A DNA stretch of 64,000 bases, taken from the NCBI GenBank assembly GCA_037179385.1, contig CM074184.1, positions 15,766,001 to 15,830,000 on the forward strand. Reading direction: 5' to 3'. The notes below the pieces were generated by a model. That model was not told the DNA's origin. It saw nothing but the letters and a program-made list of their open reading frames with translations, and did not search any database. The stretch comes from Holothuria scabra (Eukaryota > Echinodermata > Holothuroidea > Aspidochirotida > Holothuriidae). The translations under genes were made by a program, and so were the position numbers. This document shows, one piece after another, positions 26,201-41,200 of this stretch. Position 1 is the stretch's first letter; each line of letters begins with the position of its first letter.

Positions 26201-29200
26201 AGAAAGTGGTTCTATTTTACTACTGGCTAATTTTTTCTTGAACAAGAACACTAAATTGCCAACATGCAAATTTCAAAACCAAGAGCATTTTGAAGACACT
26301 AAAGTATCAGTTTCAACATCGTCCCCATGAAAGTCTAGACCAGGTTCATTCTTAAAAAGAATTTTACCACAATATTAATATAGCTACAACTCCTCAAAAA
26401 GAAAAGGTAATGTTTAATTAAGAAATTTCAATTCACACACATATAAGTTCATTAAATCGATGAAAGTGATGTAAAATTTGTTTTGCTAAATAAAAACCTA
26501 GCAACCTGAGGTAGTATTATACCCATCAAGTCAGTTAAAGGTTAAAGAAAGAATGGACCTTGCATCAACAGAGGATAGTTTACGTTTGGAGGGTTTCTGC
26601 ATTGCCCAACAGATGTACAGGGGTGAAACCTGAGTGCATTCACCAATAACCTTCAAGAGTGGATTGTACTGTCCTAATGCAAAGGTCTAGAGTTGTTTCA
26701 GCTTGTTAATTCATACACAACACAATTTTGATTTAACTGACTTGAGCAAAATTAATTTCTTGGTAAATAATCTAATTCAACATCACAGTCCCGTGTAAAA
26801 TGGAACAGCCCAAGATGAATGAGTTTAGCCATTACTGTGAGTTCATTCCAAGATAATGCATGGTCATCTGACAAATTACTCACAAATAGAAGTTGAGGGT
26901 ATTACAAAGTATGAATAAATTCCAATTCATGCATGTCAGGTGTTTATTATCCATGAACATGACATGTGAAGTCAGCTGTTTGCCATATGAGATCTCATTT
27001 TGTGATTGCCAAGCTGTAGGCTATGGTTAAGACAATTTGTGTCTAAATAAAATGTCCTGTAAATCATGATTGCAACAACATTCAAAGTTTATGCCAGTTG
27101 GCCAATTTTCACCAAGGTCCACTGCTGTAAGAGGGAGTATTCTGTTTATTTTGTAACTATGACCCAAATGACCTATACATCACCTTTGACATCAGCTGTT
27201 GTTTGTTCCAAAAACAAGAATCTTTTACTCAACAATATATGTTAACTCACCATGTATTACAAACACAAATTCTCTTGAGTAAAACAGAAAAGATGAAAAC
27301 TGCATTTAATAACAAATGTAGAGGTATTTTCAAAAGGAAACTTTCTCTAACCATTTTGTTCTAACAGAGACCGTTATTTCTTAGCGTTATGACTGAATTT
27401 AACGTGACAATACATCAAACAATCTTACCTCCAAAGATTCAAACAATGTGGCGTACTCACCCTGAATTGCCCCTTTTATAGAGAACACCAAGAGAAAAGA
27501 CACCTAACAGGGGACCACCAATGGAACCAAAGACAGTGTTGGCCATTTGAACCAAAGTACCCATGTACTGGGCTAAAAAGGCAGCCAGGACTGTGATGAC
27601 ACCATAAACCAATGCTGCAAATATGACAGAAAAATAAAATGTGCTACAATACCAGTTAACTTTGATCAATTATCACCTTGGACTTATATACATGGACACA
27701 GCATGTAATGTGAACATCGTATCCATAGATGGTCGCCGTCCGACTGGAACAGAAAAGGCCCACCAAGATGGCTGCTGTGAAGCAATAAATCATCTCATTT
27801 GACGATTACTCTGTAATATTTTAAAAGGTTTTAAAAAAAAAGTTTTTAAAAAGCAAAAGTTTAACTTGAATGGTAAAAAATATCATACTCCTGCAATATC
27901 TGAAGTGATTTTGACCTTACCTTGCCATATTTCAGAAATATTTCGACTTTCTTGCAAAATATGGGAATTGACTTAAGCGGTCCAAACTTTCACATAAAAC
28001 TTAAGCAGATGGCCATCTTGGTGTGCTTTCTCTCACAGGTACCGTAGCAACCAATCTACTGTGCAGTATGCTCTGTCCATTTATAGGAAGTCTGTGATTA
28101 TCACTCTGTTCACCTATCACTTCCATCACCTACTGCTACCATGACCTTTCACTCTGATCACCTTTTACTCTGATCACCTATCACACTGATCACCTATCAT
28201 CTGATCACCTTTCACTCACATATCCTATTATTTGGATTGCCTTTCAGTCCTAATGTCTTTCAGAATAATCACATTTTACTCTGATCACCAATACTTCTGA
28301 TTACCAGACCCTCCAATCACCTATCACTATGACACAAAAATAGAACCACACAGCCAAGAGCGGTTTAGTGATCGCCTGTCACTCCAATCTCCTTCCAACT
28401 TGACCCCTTTTGGTATCATCTTCTCATTTCCCTCTAATGGTATACCACAAAGAGATAAAACCAAACAGCAAAATTGGGTTCAGTGATTCTTTGCCTACTA
28501 GTTTCATGGTTTGCCATTGACACAATATTATGGTTACAGTGCTTCACAGAAAGTGAAATATATAGGGAACAAACTAATCTACCATGTCAAGGCTATCAAA
28601 AAGTTGCCTTTTTTAATTTTGGACAGGAGATCCCAGGTGTGCTATCATAAATATGGGATCTCTTGTGGGTTGCCTGAGTTTGGATACTGCACACACAAAA
28701 TTTCCAGGACTGAAAGCAAAAGTTATCATTGATTCACAGTAATGAGTGACTCTACTGCTTTACATTGAGCCAGTAAAGTGCAATCACTGTTTGTATTAAG
28801 AGATATGACTACATCCCTACATATGTATGAGATGATGCAATAACCTCTTTAAGGTTTGATAAATGTAAAACAAGGATTAGTCTTTTACCTTGTAATCTCA
28901 GACACCAATGAATTGGTTTTCTTTGTAACTTTTAGCAACCTCATACTCAAACTTTAAGAGTCAAAAATAATCACTTAAGTTTTTTATCACCTGATACTAC
29001 TCAAAGGCAATGTTCATGACATCTAAATCAAAGAAACTTAATTAACAACATAGTAACAATCCAAATTTTTTTTTTTATCTAGGTCAGGTTTTGTATAGAA
29101 GTGTGGGTCTGTCTCCTTTCATAATTTCTTTGTCTAAGTAACAGTTAGTCAGATGAGATTTAATGACACACCAACACAAATGTGTTAAATAATGTGAGTC

Positions 29201-32200
29201 AACTAGTAAAAAAACTTCAAAGTTTCAATACATTTTAAATTATGGTTTCAAGTTTTAAGTTTAGTTTCAAAGACCATTCAAACACAATGCAAGTCCTTCC
29301 CTTAAGTCACCTCTTACCACGGAAAAAAAATATATCCTGTGCATATTCTACAACTTCCAGCCCAAAGAGGGAAACAAAATTAAATCTCAAATTTTCTCTT
29401 GGCCCAGCTATGAATCTCCCTCTTCCTTTGGTCAGACTCATTGCAACACAAAATACAAAACAAGATAAAGGGACACCACTTACTTAGGACCTTGGACAGG
29501 ACAGTGTCACGATAATCTTGTCTTGCAGCTTCTTCAGTAATTGTTTCTTCATCTAAAAGAGGAAGTCTTAAATATTGCCCTCTTTGTCTCAATGTCTTTA
29601 CTATATCTATCAATGTAACTGCTGCCAATGAGTTAAGTCCTGAAGCCACCGTGCTGAAACAAATGAATAAACAGTGTGCGAGGATTAATTGTTGCACAAT
29701 TCCCTTATCAGAAACGTAAAATACTAGAGAAAAGCAGGGTGAAAAACAAAGTTACAATTCCATGTCCTTCACATCCTGTAGAAATGTTACATTTCAAACT
29801 CAAGATATTGCAGCCTAAAGATTTGTAAGGATACTTTATGAAGTAATAACCCCAGTCCTCATCAAGATTATGCACATTAACTCAAGACTCCTTCAATATT
29901 TTACCAAGTAATCTAAACTACCACTACACCATATGTAAGAATAGGAAGCTACTGTATATGGTTAATATTCCCCACAGGAGTGTCAATATACTAAAGAATT
30001 CTAATGCTAGGTCTACAGACTGGATTTTTCCATTCATAGTATAAATAAGTGGAACTTGATGTTTTGGTGCTTCACTATTCAAATTAAATTATGTGAAAAA
30101 TGATATAAAAAAACACAATTTGGCTTTAAGAAAACTTAGAATCTGTACATTCTGCTATGTATAATCAATATGCTCTAATGAAAGCAGATTTGTCATAATG
30201 CACGATATACTTCATTTGTTGGAATATGGTTGGTGAATAAACCTCGGAGACTCCGAATTTGAGGAAAAACAGACAAGGGAAATCCTATTCTACCACCAAA
30301 AAAATGTTCTTTGTTGCATTTACCTTCCATATGAAAACAATGAGACATGCACGATTTGTACACCTTACATACAGGCACTTGTGGTGCCAAAGCCACACCC
30401 CTATATCCCATCTGATAAACTTAATAAATATGGGATACTCATATCTCTGTGTTCATGACCTTCATGCAAAACCAATGCAGGTCGTAGCCTTCTCCTTATG
30501 CTTGTAAGCATGCAAGGCATAAATACATAAACACATTTTTGTAGGCTGATGTCTTTTATCAGTTTATATTATCTGAAGTCCTTGCCAACAAAATAGGGGA
30601 ATAAAGTGGAAGGACAGTGAGTGAACACATAGTCATTCATTTTAACAGTCATGTGATGACTTCATATCTTCTTCATATCTATGAGTAAATTATCAGTATG
30701 TGCTAATTCAACTTTGAGTGATTACAATTTACAATCAAAATGTTCTTACCTTAGAGTGCCAGCAAATAAACATGCAATAAACAATCCCTGTATTTGAGGA
30801 ATTTCTTCATTTACAAAGTGAATTAAAATCTGAAAAGGAAGTAAAAAAGTGTGTAAGTAGCTACAGAGACAAATGGGTTTTACTCAATAGTGCACTAGAC
30901 ATTGATAATGTAAGCTGAGGAATGGTTTAAAACACATGCAGAAAGCAACAGCACCATGTAACATTTTTTATAGTTTTAACAAGCCTATGAACTGCCTAAT
31001 TACAGCAATTTGTTGTCATTTATGACTCTATCTATTAACAAATATAGCCTTTTTTTTTTTAAAAAATTCTGGTTTAGGTTTTGTAGAAATAATTTGTTGT
31101 TTATATCAATTATTTTAGGCCATCCATACATGCAAGATTCTGTACCATCAACAGTAGAGGGTATACTCCAAGTGCATTACACACTGTTGAGATCCTGTGA
31201 TGATATCATGCTTGGGTCAATGCACTTTAAATTTTCAAACCAATGTGCTGGAAGGGGTGCCATTTCACTTGAGCATTTTTCTTCCATGGAACAGAAATTT
31301 TTTAAAATAAAGGTGATTTTTGTTGATAGATACTGTCATAGAATAACCCACATCATTGTTACTTTAAGTCATTTCATAGGCTTTTTAAGGCAGTTATTCA
31401 TCACAACAAACTAAAATTTTACAGGTATTCTACAGACATTCTCAATTGGCACAGCTCTGTGATTGAAGTTACATTAAAAAATATAGAGTAGCTCATATTG
31501 CACAGCATGTACTGAGAGTGTTCTAATTACACACAGCCTCAAATACACACCTGGGTATGCCCTGAGGCAATAACTTTAGACTGTTTTCTCATCAGCATAG
31601 TTTGGGACAGCTGGGAGGGACTAGAAGTAAAGAAGATGGGAGAATTGGAACTATCTGTGATGTTACATAGACAGATCCAATTCAACATCTTTTTTCCATA
31701 GAGGTGTGATTGTGAAGCGATGAACTGCTAAACAACCACAACTAGAAAAATGCTTAGTAAAGATCTATCAGTGATTAATCACAACTGGGTGGCTCTCCCA
31801 AACAATCCTTCCCTCTTCCAAGCCAGCCCACCATCCCAGCCTATCAGTTTTCTGCTACAGTATTCTATTACTGGTTTGTGATCCACAAACTCTTTTTACT
31901 TTTATTAAGTTAAATTTCAACACTTTCTGTCCAACAGAACTGTCATCTTCATTTTTTACATACATTTTGCTACTGATAACTGTTGGACGATTTTCATGTA
32001 CATGACAAACAATCACACATGTTTACCATTAAATGTTTAGTGATTTTACTGCATAATCACAGTCCTAGTGTGAGGACATTTTAAGAGTTGTCACCTCCAT
32101 TTATGTAATTTAATGGATAAATTTTTAACGCTTCATTGATACCAAGTTTCAAAGTAAATTTACACACTACAACTCTTAAGGAAAACAACAGATTTTGGAA

Positions 32201-35200
32201 GCAATCTGCTGGTGCTATGTAACATTATGTAACCATAGGACAGCTGAAGTCTGTTGGACAAGGCTAACAATTGTGAACAGGAATACATCAAGTAATAAGT
32301 TTTGAGTGTAAAGGAAAAGTAATGAAAAGATAAATTTCCATTCCAGACTTTCAGAAAGTATCCAACCACTGAATGTTTAATGTGAATCCACTCATACCTC
32401 CCTCATCACACTACATATATTGTGATCCGGTATTGAGGCAGTACCAGTTTTCAGCTGTTGGGAAGGGGAGTCTGAAGGGAAGGAACCTAAACCACACACG
32501 GACCCTGTGTTATCCTCCACATTTATGCAGCTGGGTGTTTGATTAGGTTCATTACCGTGAAGGAACCTCTGCTCTGCCTTTACCACATTTGTTTGCAGTC
32601 ATGCACATTCGTAATTAATACTCTGGTACTATGGGATGGAAAAGGGGATAATTTCCTTTCAGTTTCTAACTGGGTATAAATGTTTGTGTATTTATATTTT
32701 AATTATCCATACATCCTAACAGTTTATTTTGTGGGCGAATATAGAGTACCGGTACTTTTTTTCAATTACCAGTATTTTTTCAAGAACTGATATTAGTAAC
32801 ACACCAAATATCTTCGGTATTTTCATTACCTGCACCTCTGGTATCGGTATTGATGTCTCTATGGGTATACCACCCAAGCCTACCAACTGCACTGCAATGA
32901 ACACAATAAGGAACAATATCCTATGCTATTTTTTATGTTTTTCATGTTTTTATATTTGTACTGCAATTTTTCATACTATTGTTCCATGTTATAATCACAA
33001 ACCTTTTCTTTTCATAAGAGCTGGCAACTTTTCACTGTCTAGCAGCACTTTCACTTGGTTGAAGTACCTTATTTTCATGTTTAATGGAATCATGAAAGAT
33101 TTCAATAACTTATGTATTTCCCTTACTGTGAAACAGGTAGAATCAATTTATATCAGCAAAACTGATAAAAAGTTCTTGTGCACTGCACATACAAACATGA
33201 TAAAGTATAATTATAAACATAATGCAATGTACAACAGCCACTTCTTTATGTGTTTGCATTGAGGGGCAATATACAGTTTACAATTTGCTTGTTCATCAGC
33301 TGTCTTTTCAGCTAAATGCAGCTAAACATGTGAGCAACTGTACTGATGCTGTTAGTGCCAAGTTTACAGCCATCCATTTTTTGATTGACCTGGCAATCTC
33401 TTGAAGTGATTAAACTAATATGGTACGAGCTAGGGGTTGGGCGGTACCATGAAAATATTGGTACCCATATTGTAAGACACATAGAACCGGTACTGAGGCA
33501 GTACCGGTTCTCAACTCTCGGGTAGGGAAGTCAGGTGGAAAGGAACCTAAGCCATGCATGGCCCCCACCTTGTCCTGCACATTAATGCATCTGGGTGTTT
33601 AATTGGGTTAATAACCATGCAGGAACCTCTGCTCTATATGTTTGTTAATATTTTAATCACCCACACGTCCTAACACTTATTTTTGTCAGCAAATATAATG
33701 AGTACCAGTAATTTTTTCAAATACTGGTACTTTTTTCAAGTACCAGTAGTAGAAACACACCAAATATCTTCTGCATTTTCATTACCTGTACCTTTAGTAC
33801 CTGTATACCGCCCAACCCTTGTAAGAGCTTACAAATGCATGGACTCAAAGGCCTTAATTCACAATCACAACAAGCTGAGATATAGATTTACAACCTTCAT
33901 CATACCTGATCAGGTTTCATGTCACTTGGAGTAACTCCTGTGAGAGATAAGAGGGAAAAGTCAACTACTTTTAACAAGATGAAATAAAACAGTACAAATT
34001 CAGTCCTACCTTTGACCATAGCTATTAACAGCAATTCATTATAAAGGTGAATAATGACTTGGAAGTGAAGTTTCAACAAGCCTTGTTGTTATCTATTTTC
34101 ATGGTTCCAATTACTTAGGAAGATTCATAACTTTATTCCTATGTATTAGTGGTACTTCCTACATTGATACTGCTAACAATTTAATTCTCTCTAAATTATT
34201 TCATACCAACATTAATATTAGTTTAATAGTTCTCCCCAGAGCAGGCCTTACAGCCAGCAATATATCTTGCTGTCTTCAAGATGACCAAAATGTAATGTAC
34301 ACTGCCAAATTTTCAGGAAACAGCTACGTAGAGGGGTAATTAAAATGCGACACCAAAAAATAAAGAAACCTGTTAAGATGCAGGTAGGCTACACAAGTGC
34401 TACAAAATATATTATCACTCAGCATGACTTTTGCCATTTGGTACGATGCTATATAGAGCAAGGGTTTCGCACTTTCATGGAGATGAAGTTCCTAACTTTC
34501 CTATCAGTTACATAGGAGACTCCCAAAATAAAATTGTGGCTAAAGGCAGTCCTAGAGTTACATACCAGAAAATGCTCAGGTTATCTATCATTGAAATTTG
34601 ACCTGATTCAATGAACAATATGAACCGCAAAAAGTATAGTCCTTAAACTCTAAAAGCATTGCGTGATTCAAGTAATGAGGTGTTACTACGTGAATTGTGA
34701 ATCAAACCCTTCTGGGAAAATAGAAATGAAAGGATAATGGATGGCAGGGATAAAATGGCCATTAAACAAATTTTATGATTAAAATATACCTACTGAACAA
34801 AAAAATTGCAATGTTTTAAACCCCCTTTTAAATAAAACAGCAAAATTTGAACAAGGGAGTCATGGACTATATCCATTCAAAAGTTGAAGCCCTGTTTTAT
34901 GGACCTAAGCAGAGCTGCCAACCTTGTCAAACCCAAAAAAGGAACTCAAATGGCAAAAAGCAAAAAATTTCCAGCAAAAAAACAGAATCCTACAATTTAA
35001 CACAACTGACAACCTTGTACAATAACTGCAGAGCATACTATTGTTTGACAAGTTGTGCAATCTGTGCAAAAGTCACAATAATGGCATCTGGGGAAACAGA
35101 GTTCACTCAACTTATACAGAAATGCAAGTACTGTGGGCAATATCTGGCATCTGCAGTGGAGTACACATAATCATAATTATGTGCAGGATATGTATGGCTT

Positions 35201-38200
35201 ATTATGCAGAACTTAGAAGTGCAAACTGCAAACTTATCAATGCATATCACCACATATGGTAAATAAGCCTGTAATTCAGAATTTTGAAGAAAAAACAGAA
35301 TTTGACAAGAAAAACAGAATGCCACTATCTTCTCCAAAAAACAGAATTACTCTGGCAAAAACTGAATAGTTGGCAGCTCAACCTAAGGGCTGATCCACTT
35401 ATTTCATTATTTACAAGATCATTAAAAAGGTCCTATCTTTTGTTGAAGACTCTCCATGCTGAGCCCTTAAACCCTTTATAAATGAACTTCAAAAATGTCA
35501 TTAAGTAATGATTTTAATCTAATGATCATTACATTTAAAGGGTAATATTGCGTTTGTTTTGCATGAAGAATTCATCCTTTAAAAACAAATATTGATTGAC
35601 ACAAGGTGATAGATTATCAAAAAAAAGGTAGCTTTATTTTCAAGAAATTTAGTTTGTTTCAGATATAAATTCAGTTGTTTGTTGCTCAAGAATAATTGGT
35701 TCACCAAAAACTTTCAACATTTCAAATGATGCAATGTCCATGACTCTTTTGCGCATAGTATTTTAAAGAGATGTAGCTATTGCAGGGGTTTATGGTTAAA
35801 ACTGAATTGTTGGATAGTGTCTGAGCCATTTTCTTTGTACTCTTTGTTGTAACATTTTAAACACAATATTTCCTTTTAAATGGGTTTTGACATCGCTTTT
35901 CTACATGTTTTGTATTTTTATGGAAAACTGACCATTCCCTAAAACAAGTCACTGATAAGCATTACCAAAATCATGAAATACTGGCATTCATTACAACCAA
36001 TCAGTGATCAGGATAAGGGTACAAAAATAAACTTCATTCTTTAGTTGCAAAAGACAGATTTTCCTTCATATTCTAGAAACCATCTCTCAGGGTTACAGTG
36101 AAGTACTTCAAGTTTAATTGCAATCTTTCCAACGAGGCAGAGGTATCTTATAATGTATATAACATTCAAGACATGAAATGCATAACAGGCAACTGTAGCT
36201 CTCTTGTATTCCAATCATAAGTTAACCAATCCATGGACAATAGGTATCCACCTGGCTATTGTCCAAGCCAAGCCCTTATAATCAAAGAGTATAGTGTGCA
36301 GACTAGGTGAATTGAGTTTATAGTAGGTCATTAAGGTAAGAGTTTTCTAACTTTAAATTTACTTTGCATGTACTGTATTTTTTATATTTTTTTTGTATTT
36401 ATGTAGTTTGTGTCTTGTGTATAGAGATTTCCATATTTTTGTATCTGTATGTAAATTTATGTGTTTAATTGTATCATTTCATGTTTGTATACTTTTTTCT
36501 TTTTTACTTTTGTTAATAAATTTGTATCTTTGTATTTGTATATAGTTTCATGGAACAACCATCTTGAAGACACCTCCCTGTACAAAAACAAGACCTCTGA
36601 GCCTTCTTTCATATTTTTCTGTCATACCCTGTGGCAACAGGCAGGCTTTGCAACCAAGAATACCTATAAATTTAAATGATACCCTTCACCAATTACAATG
36701 ATAGAATAAACTTACCTTGAAAATGGGAATAAAGTACCAAACCAATGAGAGATACTATAGTCATCATTACAATGTTTCCTGGTAGATTGTACCACACTGA
36801 CCTATAACAGTAAAAAAAATCAGCAAAAAATATAGAGGACAAATATGTATTTAACACCACATTCAGTAGGCATACTGTAATGGAGGTTTGCACTAGATAT
36901 CCTGTGCTAGTACTGTACACAGGGGCACAAAATATCCAACAGCACTCACAGCATTGGCCCTCAGGCCCTTTCTGATGGCCATAATGCCCATTGTAAATGT
37001 CCATTGGAATAACACAGAGCAACGACCACTTTGCTCATTTTGGCCATGCTCTTTTTCAAGCCTATTTTGAGCTCTGGTATATGCAGACAAGCATAAAAAT
37101 ATACATATAAAATGCTTACAAATAAATCTCAAAATGATGATTCAGGTTCAGATTCAACTAATCTTCAAAGCTTATAGACCCAGACCTCCCACAGGGCAAG
37201 AACCTAAAAAAAGACACCATAACTTTATTTCACAGTCCTTTGAAATTTCAATTTGCAAAACACCTCTTTAGCCAAACAGCTAAATAAAAGGACCAATCCT
37301 CTCACCCCAAACTGCACTTCTTGTAGGGGGGTACAAAAACTCCATTGACCCAGCTTTTTGATTGACTGTTTAATTCAAACAATGCAGATTACCAAAGCTT
37401 ATACTACACAGCATGAACTGTACTGAGAGTGTTTTGGTTATCCACATAGAGCTTTTCTGTACTCACCCTGAAGCAATAAACTGAGATTGTGACTGGCTAA
37501 GGATAAAATTCAGACAATTGTGGAAGGGGCTTATGTAAGAAGGTTAGGAGAATTGGTACTGTGTGGGGTGAGAGAACTGGGCCTTTAAGGTTATAAAATT
37601 TCTTTTCAGTACTGGCAAGGAATGCCACTCACTCAACAATTTTCAAACAAAGATGATTCCAGTTCACTCACCTTTGGGCTTCCTTCAGTGTTGATGCTGT
37701 AAGAAATCTCTGCACAGCTGTCTGACTGACAGCCCAGATGGGCAGGGCATTGAATGCACCTCCAATGACCAAGGACCAGAAAGAAAGCCTCTCAGTAGGA
37801 TCTGGATCAAATCTATTTAAAAAAAAAACATAAAAAGGTGACTTATCAATCAAAATTTTCATATTTTGGACAGGTTACCATGGATGCAAAGTAAATTTTG
37901 AACTTTTAAGAGGGCACTGGTTACACCACCCCTGGAAATGATATGTTTATTTTAGTCAAACTATTGGATTGTGCATTATTTTGTGAAGGGTTAATGAAAT
38001 GTTACAAAAAAAGGAAAATGAAAATTCTACATAGTTGAGTTGCAAGAAGTTAAGAGGTGGGTTTAAATAACACACCAACATGTATGTGTTGAACAGTGTC
38101 AGGACTGACTGCATGTTGGTAAGAGCATCAGAGAGGCTGATGGGAGGTCTGGAGTTGGACTCCCGGAAGGGTCATACCGAAGACTTAAAACATGGATTTT

Positions 38201-41200
38201 ATGACACTAAGTGACCATAAAGGTGGATGAAGCCTATATGTTATGAATTATGAAACCAGGTAGCTAACAACCTGGGTAGGTTAGATCAAAATTGCTGTCT
38301 TTTGCAAGGAGAGGTGAAAAAACCACAGATACTTCTTAGATGGTAAACCCATCCTACTTTGATCCAGCTCGAGAACAAACCCTAACTCACCATTGTAAAA
38401 CTCAACAAATACTATTCTTTTTCAAATAATGCTACATTTTAGCAAATGATACAAAAAAATTGATGGAAACTCACACCAAAAAGTTGAGATGATGATTTTT
38501 TTGGTTATATTTCCATACTTTACTAGGACCACCAGCCTCTTTAGTACCTAGTACTAGCACGACAAGTAACGATCCAAATAGGACAAGAAACTGAAACACA
38601 TCGGTCCAAATAACAGCTTTGATACCTCCCTGAGAAACAAGAGAAAGAAAGAAAAAAAAATGCAATTTTATCTGACTGAAATCAAGTGTAGGATATCTAG
38701 TTTAAAGTGCAGATTAATGTCCTATTAGGAACATCAAAATTTCAGTAGTGTCTTAAAATATGGGAACAAGTGGATATTTTTGTGTTCTGAATAACCAGAA
38801 TTCTTTTACAATTTTTAATTTGGCTGTGCTACATTACATCTAGAAGTCAAAGATATTCATACTATGTAAACAAATCATTTGCTCCTTTTGGGTTGATTGA
38901 CTGACTGCAGAGTGTATAATTTTGAAAACAATACTCTTTAAACCAAAAGGTTAACAGATGTTTTACGTACAGAGTTTCAATTACACCATCTCTTGAAAAC
39001 TAAAGAGGAATTTGTTTAAAATTACAAATAAGAGTGGGCTTACAGTATGATTTGGTTTATTTTTCACTTTTATACAAAAATAAACTGTAAAATTTCTCTA
39101 TTTGCAGTTTCTTTATGAACACTGTAAGTTTTTTTTTTATACAGTTTTTGAATGATAAGAAGTTCTAAATATATGACCGTTAAGTCAGATATTGTAAATA
39201 TGTTGTGCTGCAACTTTCAAATATTCTGTGCATATCAAGAAATGGACTTAACGTGTACAGAAACTGAGCAACAAAACCTCATCTAACTGACAATATCCCC
39301 TGACAAAATGCACTCACCAAGGCAGTGTAAGCGGTGCACAAAAGGCCCATCACTACAATTGTTGCCCATAGAGGAATAGTAGTCACTGGAGAACAATCAA
39401 GAAAGAAACATAAAAGAAAATAATAATATCACTTAAAGTTCAAGAATGCCAATCAAACAATACAATGAATTGGAATCAAAATTATGCTAACATTAAATTG
39501 AAAAGAGATTATCAACTATTTATTTCGATAAGTGGAGTATGTTCCCCCAGTTCTGATATTAACTAATCCTTTGTCAAAACTAAAGGCTTGTACACAACAA
39601 TACAAATCCCCATGCTTGACCTCAATATGGATTTGAGGGTGAATAGCAATTGCACTCTCAAGGAAAAGTGTACTCTCCTTTTTCTCAACACTGAATAAGG
39701 GGATGGAGGGGAAAACATATGAATGCTGAAAATATTTGACAAATCTACAGTAAAAGGGTTCCAATAATTTTTTCCATGATTGTAGCTGTGTGAAATCTGA
39801 CAGTAACTTAACTCACAATGTATACACAGTGGTACCAAAGTTTCTTCAACAAAAACTGAATTGCAAAATATTTCTCAAAGGGTTGCTGCACTAAGAATGC
39901 TATATACACTTCTTCTCTATGGACATAACCTTTAATTCCAAGTATGTATATCTCTTGGTTTATAAATAATTGGCTAAGGCATCAAATGTCCAATTCAAGG
40001 ATTGCTGGTTAAAGTACTGCTTGGTTCAGTTAGTGATATGATTTAATATCCATCACAACACCACAGTAGCATATTCATAACATTTCTGCCTAGTGTTGAG
40101 CCCGAATAGCTTGTAAGTTATAAGATACATTATAGGGAAGAATTTTAACAACCATAAAGGAAATGGGCGACATTTCATTTCATAAAACAAGAATACACTA
40201 TAACCTACCAAAAACACATAGAACAGTGAAAAACTAAAAGTGCAAAAAGATGGAAACACTACATGAAACTACTACTAAAACCAAAACACAAGTGTTCCTA
40301 CTTCCTTATAACAGTGTTGGCAGGATTTAATGTCCCTTGTGCTAAAAATGATTTTCTGTATCTTTCTATCATACATTTCATCTACAGTACCTGTATATTT
40401 GCTACAATTAGATTTATTGCTCAGAGAACATTTCTTAAAGTTTCCTTCTTGTTACCTTTTGAAACAGTTCTTCAATTGAACTGAAAACCTGTAACTGACA
40501 CACTTTCTTTGCTTTAACAATTATTTGTCTCATTTTTTTTTATTTAGAAGACCCTTTCTTACCTTCTTTGAGGGCTACAGCTGGTGCATACAAGACAATA
40601 GCCACATAAAACACTGTCTGTATAATAAACAGAACTGAACCTGCATACTGGACAGCTGGGCTGAATCTTTTACGAAGGTACTGTGGAAGGAACACAAGAG
40701 TTCATGTTAGTACACACTATTTATCTTAAGTCTGATATCAGTCATACTGTAGCTTTAAGCTCAAGGGTTACAGGGCCCAACCTTATGGGCCATAACAGCC
40801 AAAGTGTCCAATGATGTCTTAATGTCACAATTTTGGCTCACATAATGGTTGTTTGTAGTATCATTTGTAATATAAAAACTTGAGATCATATTAATATCTG
40901 AAAGTTGAAACATACAAGTAACAAAATATACCAAACTTTATATTTTTAGGGCCTTTTACTACATCAACACAATCTAGCATTTGCGATTTGTAATTGCAAA
41001 GTTGAATGTAAAACTAGTTTCCTTGGAAGGTACACTGGGTTTCCCTCTTGCTGCTGTGCCCAATGTAATATCTCTCTGAAATAAAATGTAATAATTCCTT
41101 TCCTTTAAATCATACTCACTCTACAAAAAATGAAACAGGCACAGATTAACAAATTTTTTTTGTCAGCAACTTATCTAATTTCTCAAGGACATTTCTGCAA

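Noticed and set aside
32729..33262. 177-codon + strand open frame in a transporter intron
   Set aside because: Its 5' part lies in a MITE copy (32415-32890) and the rest is AT-rich with no motif; opposite strand to the gene.
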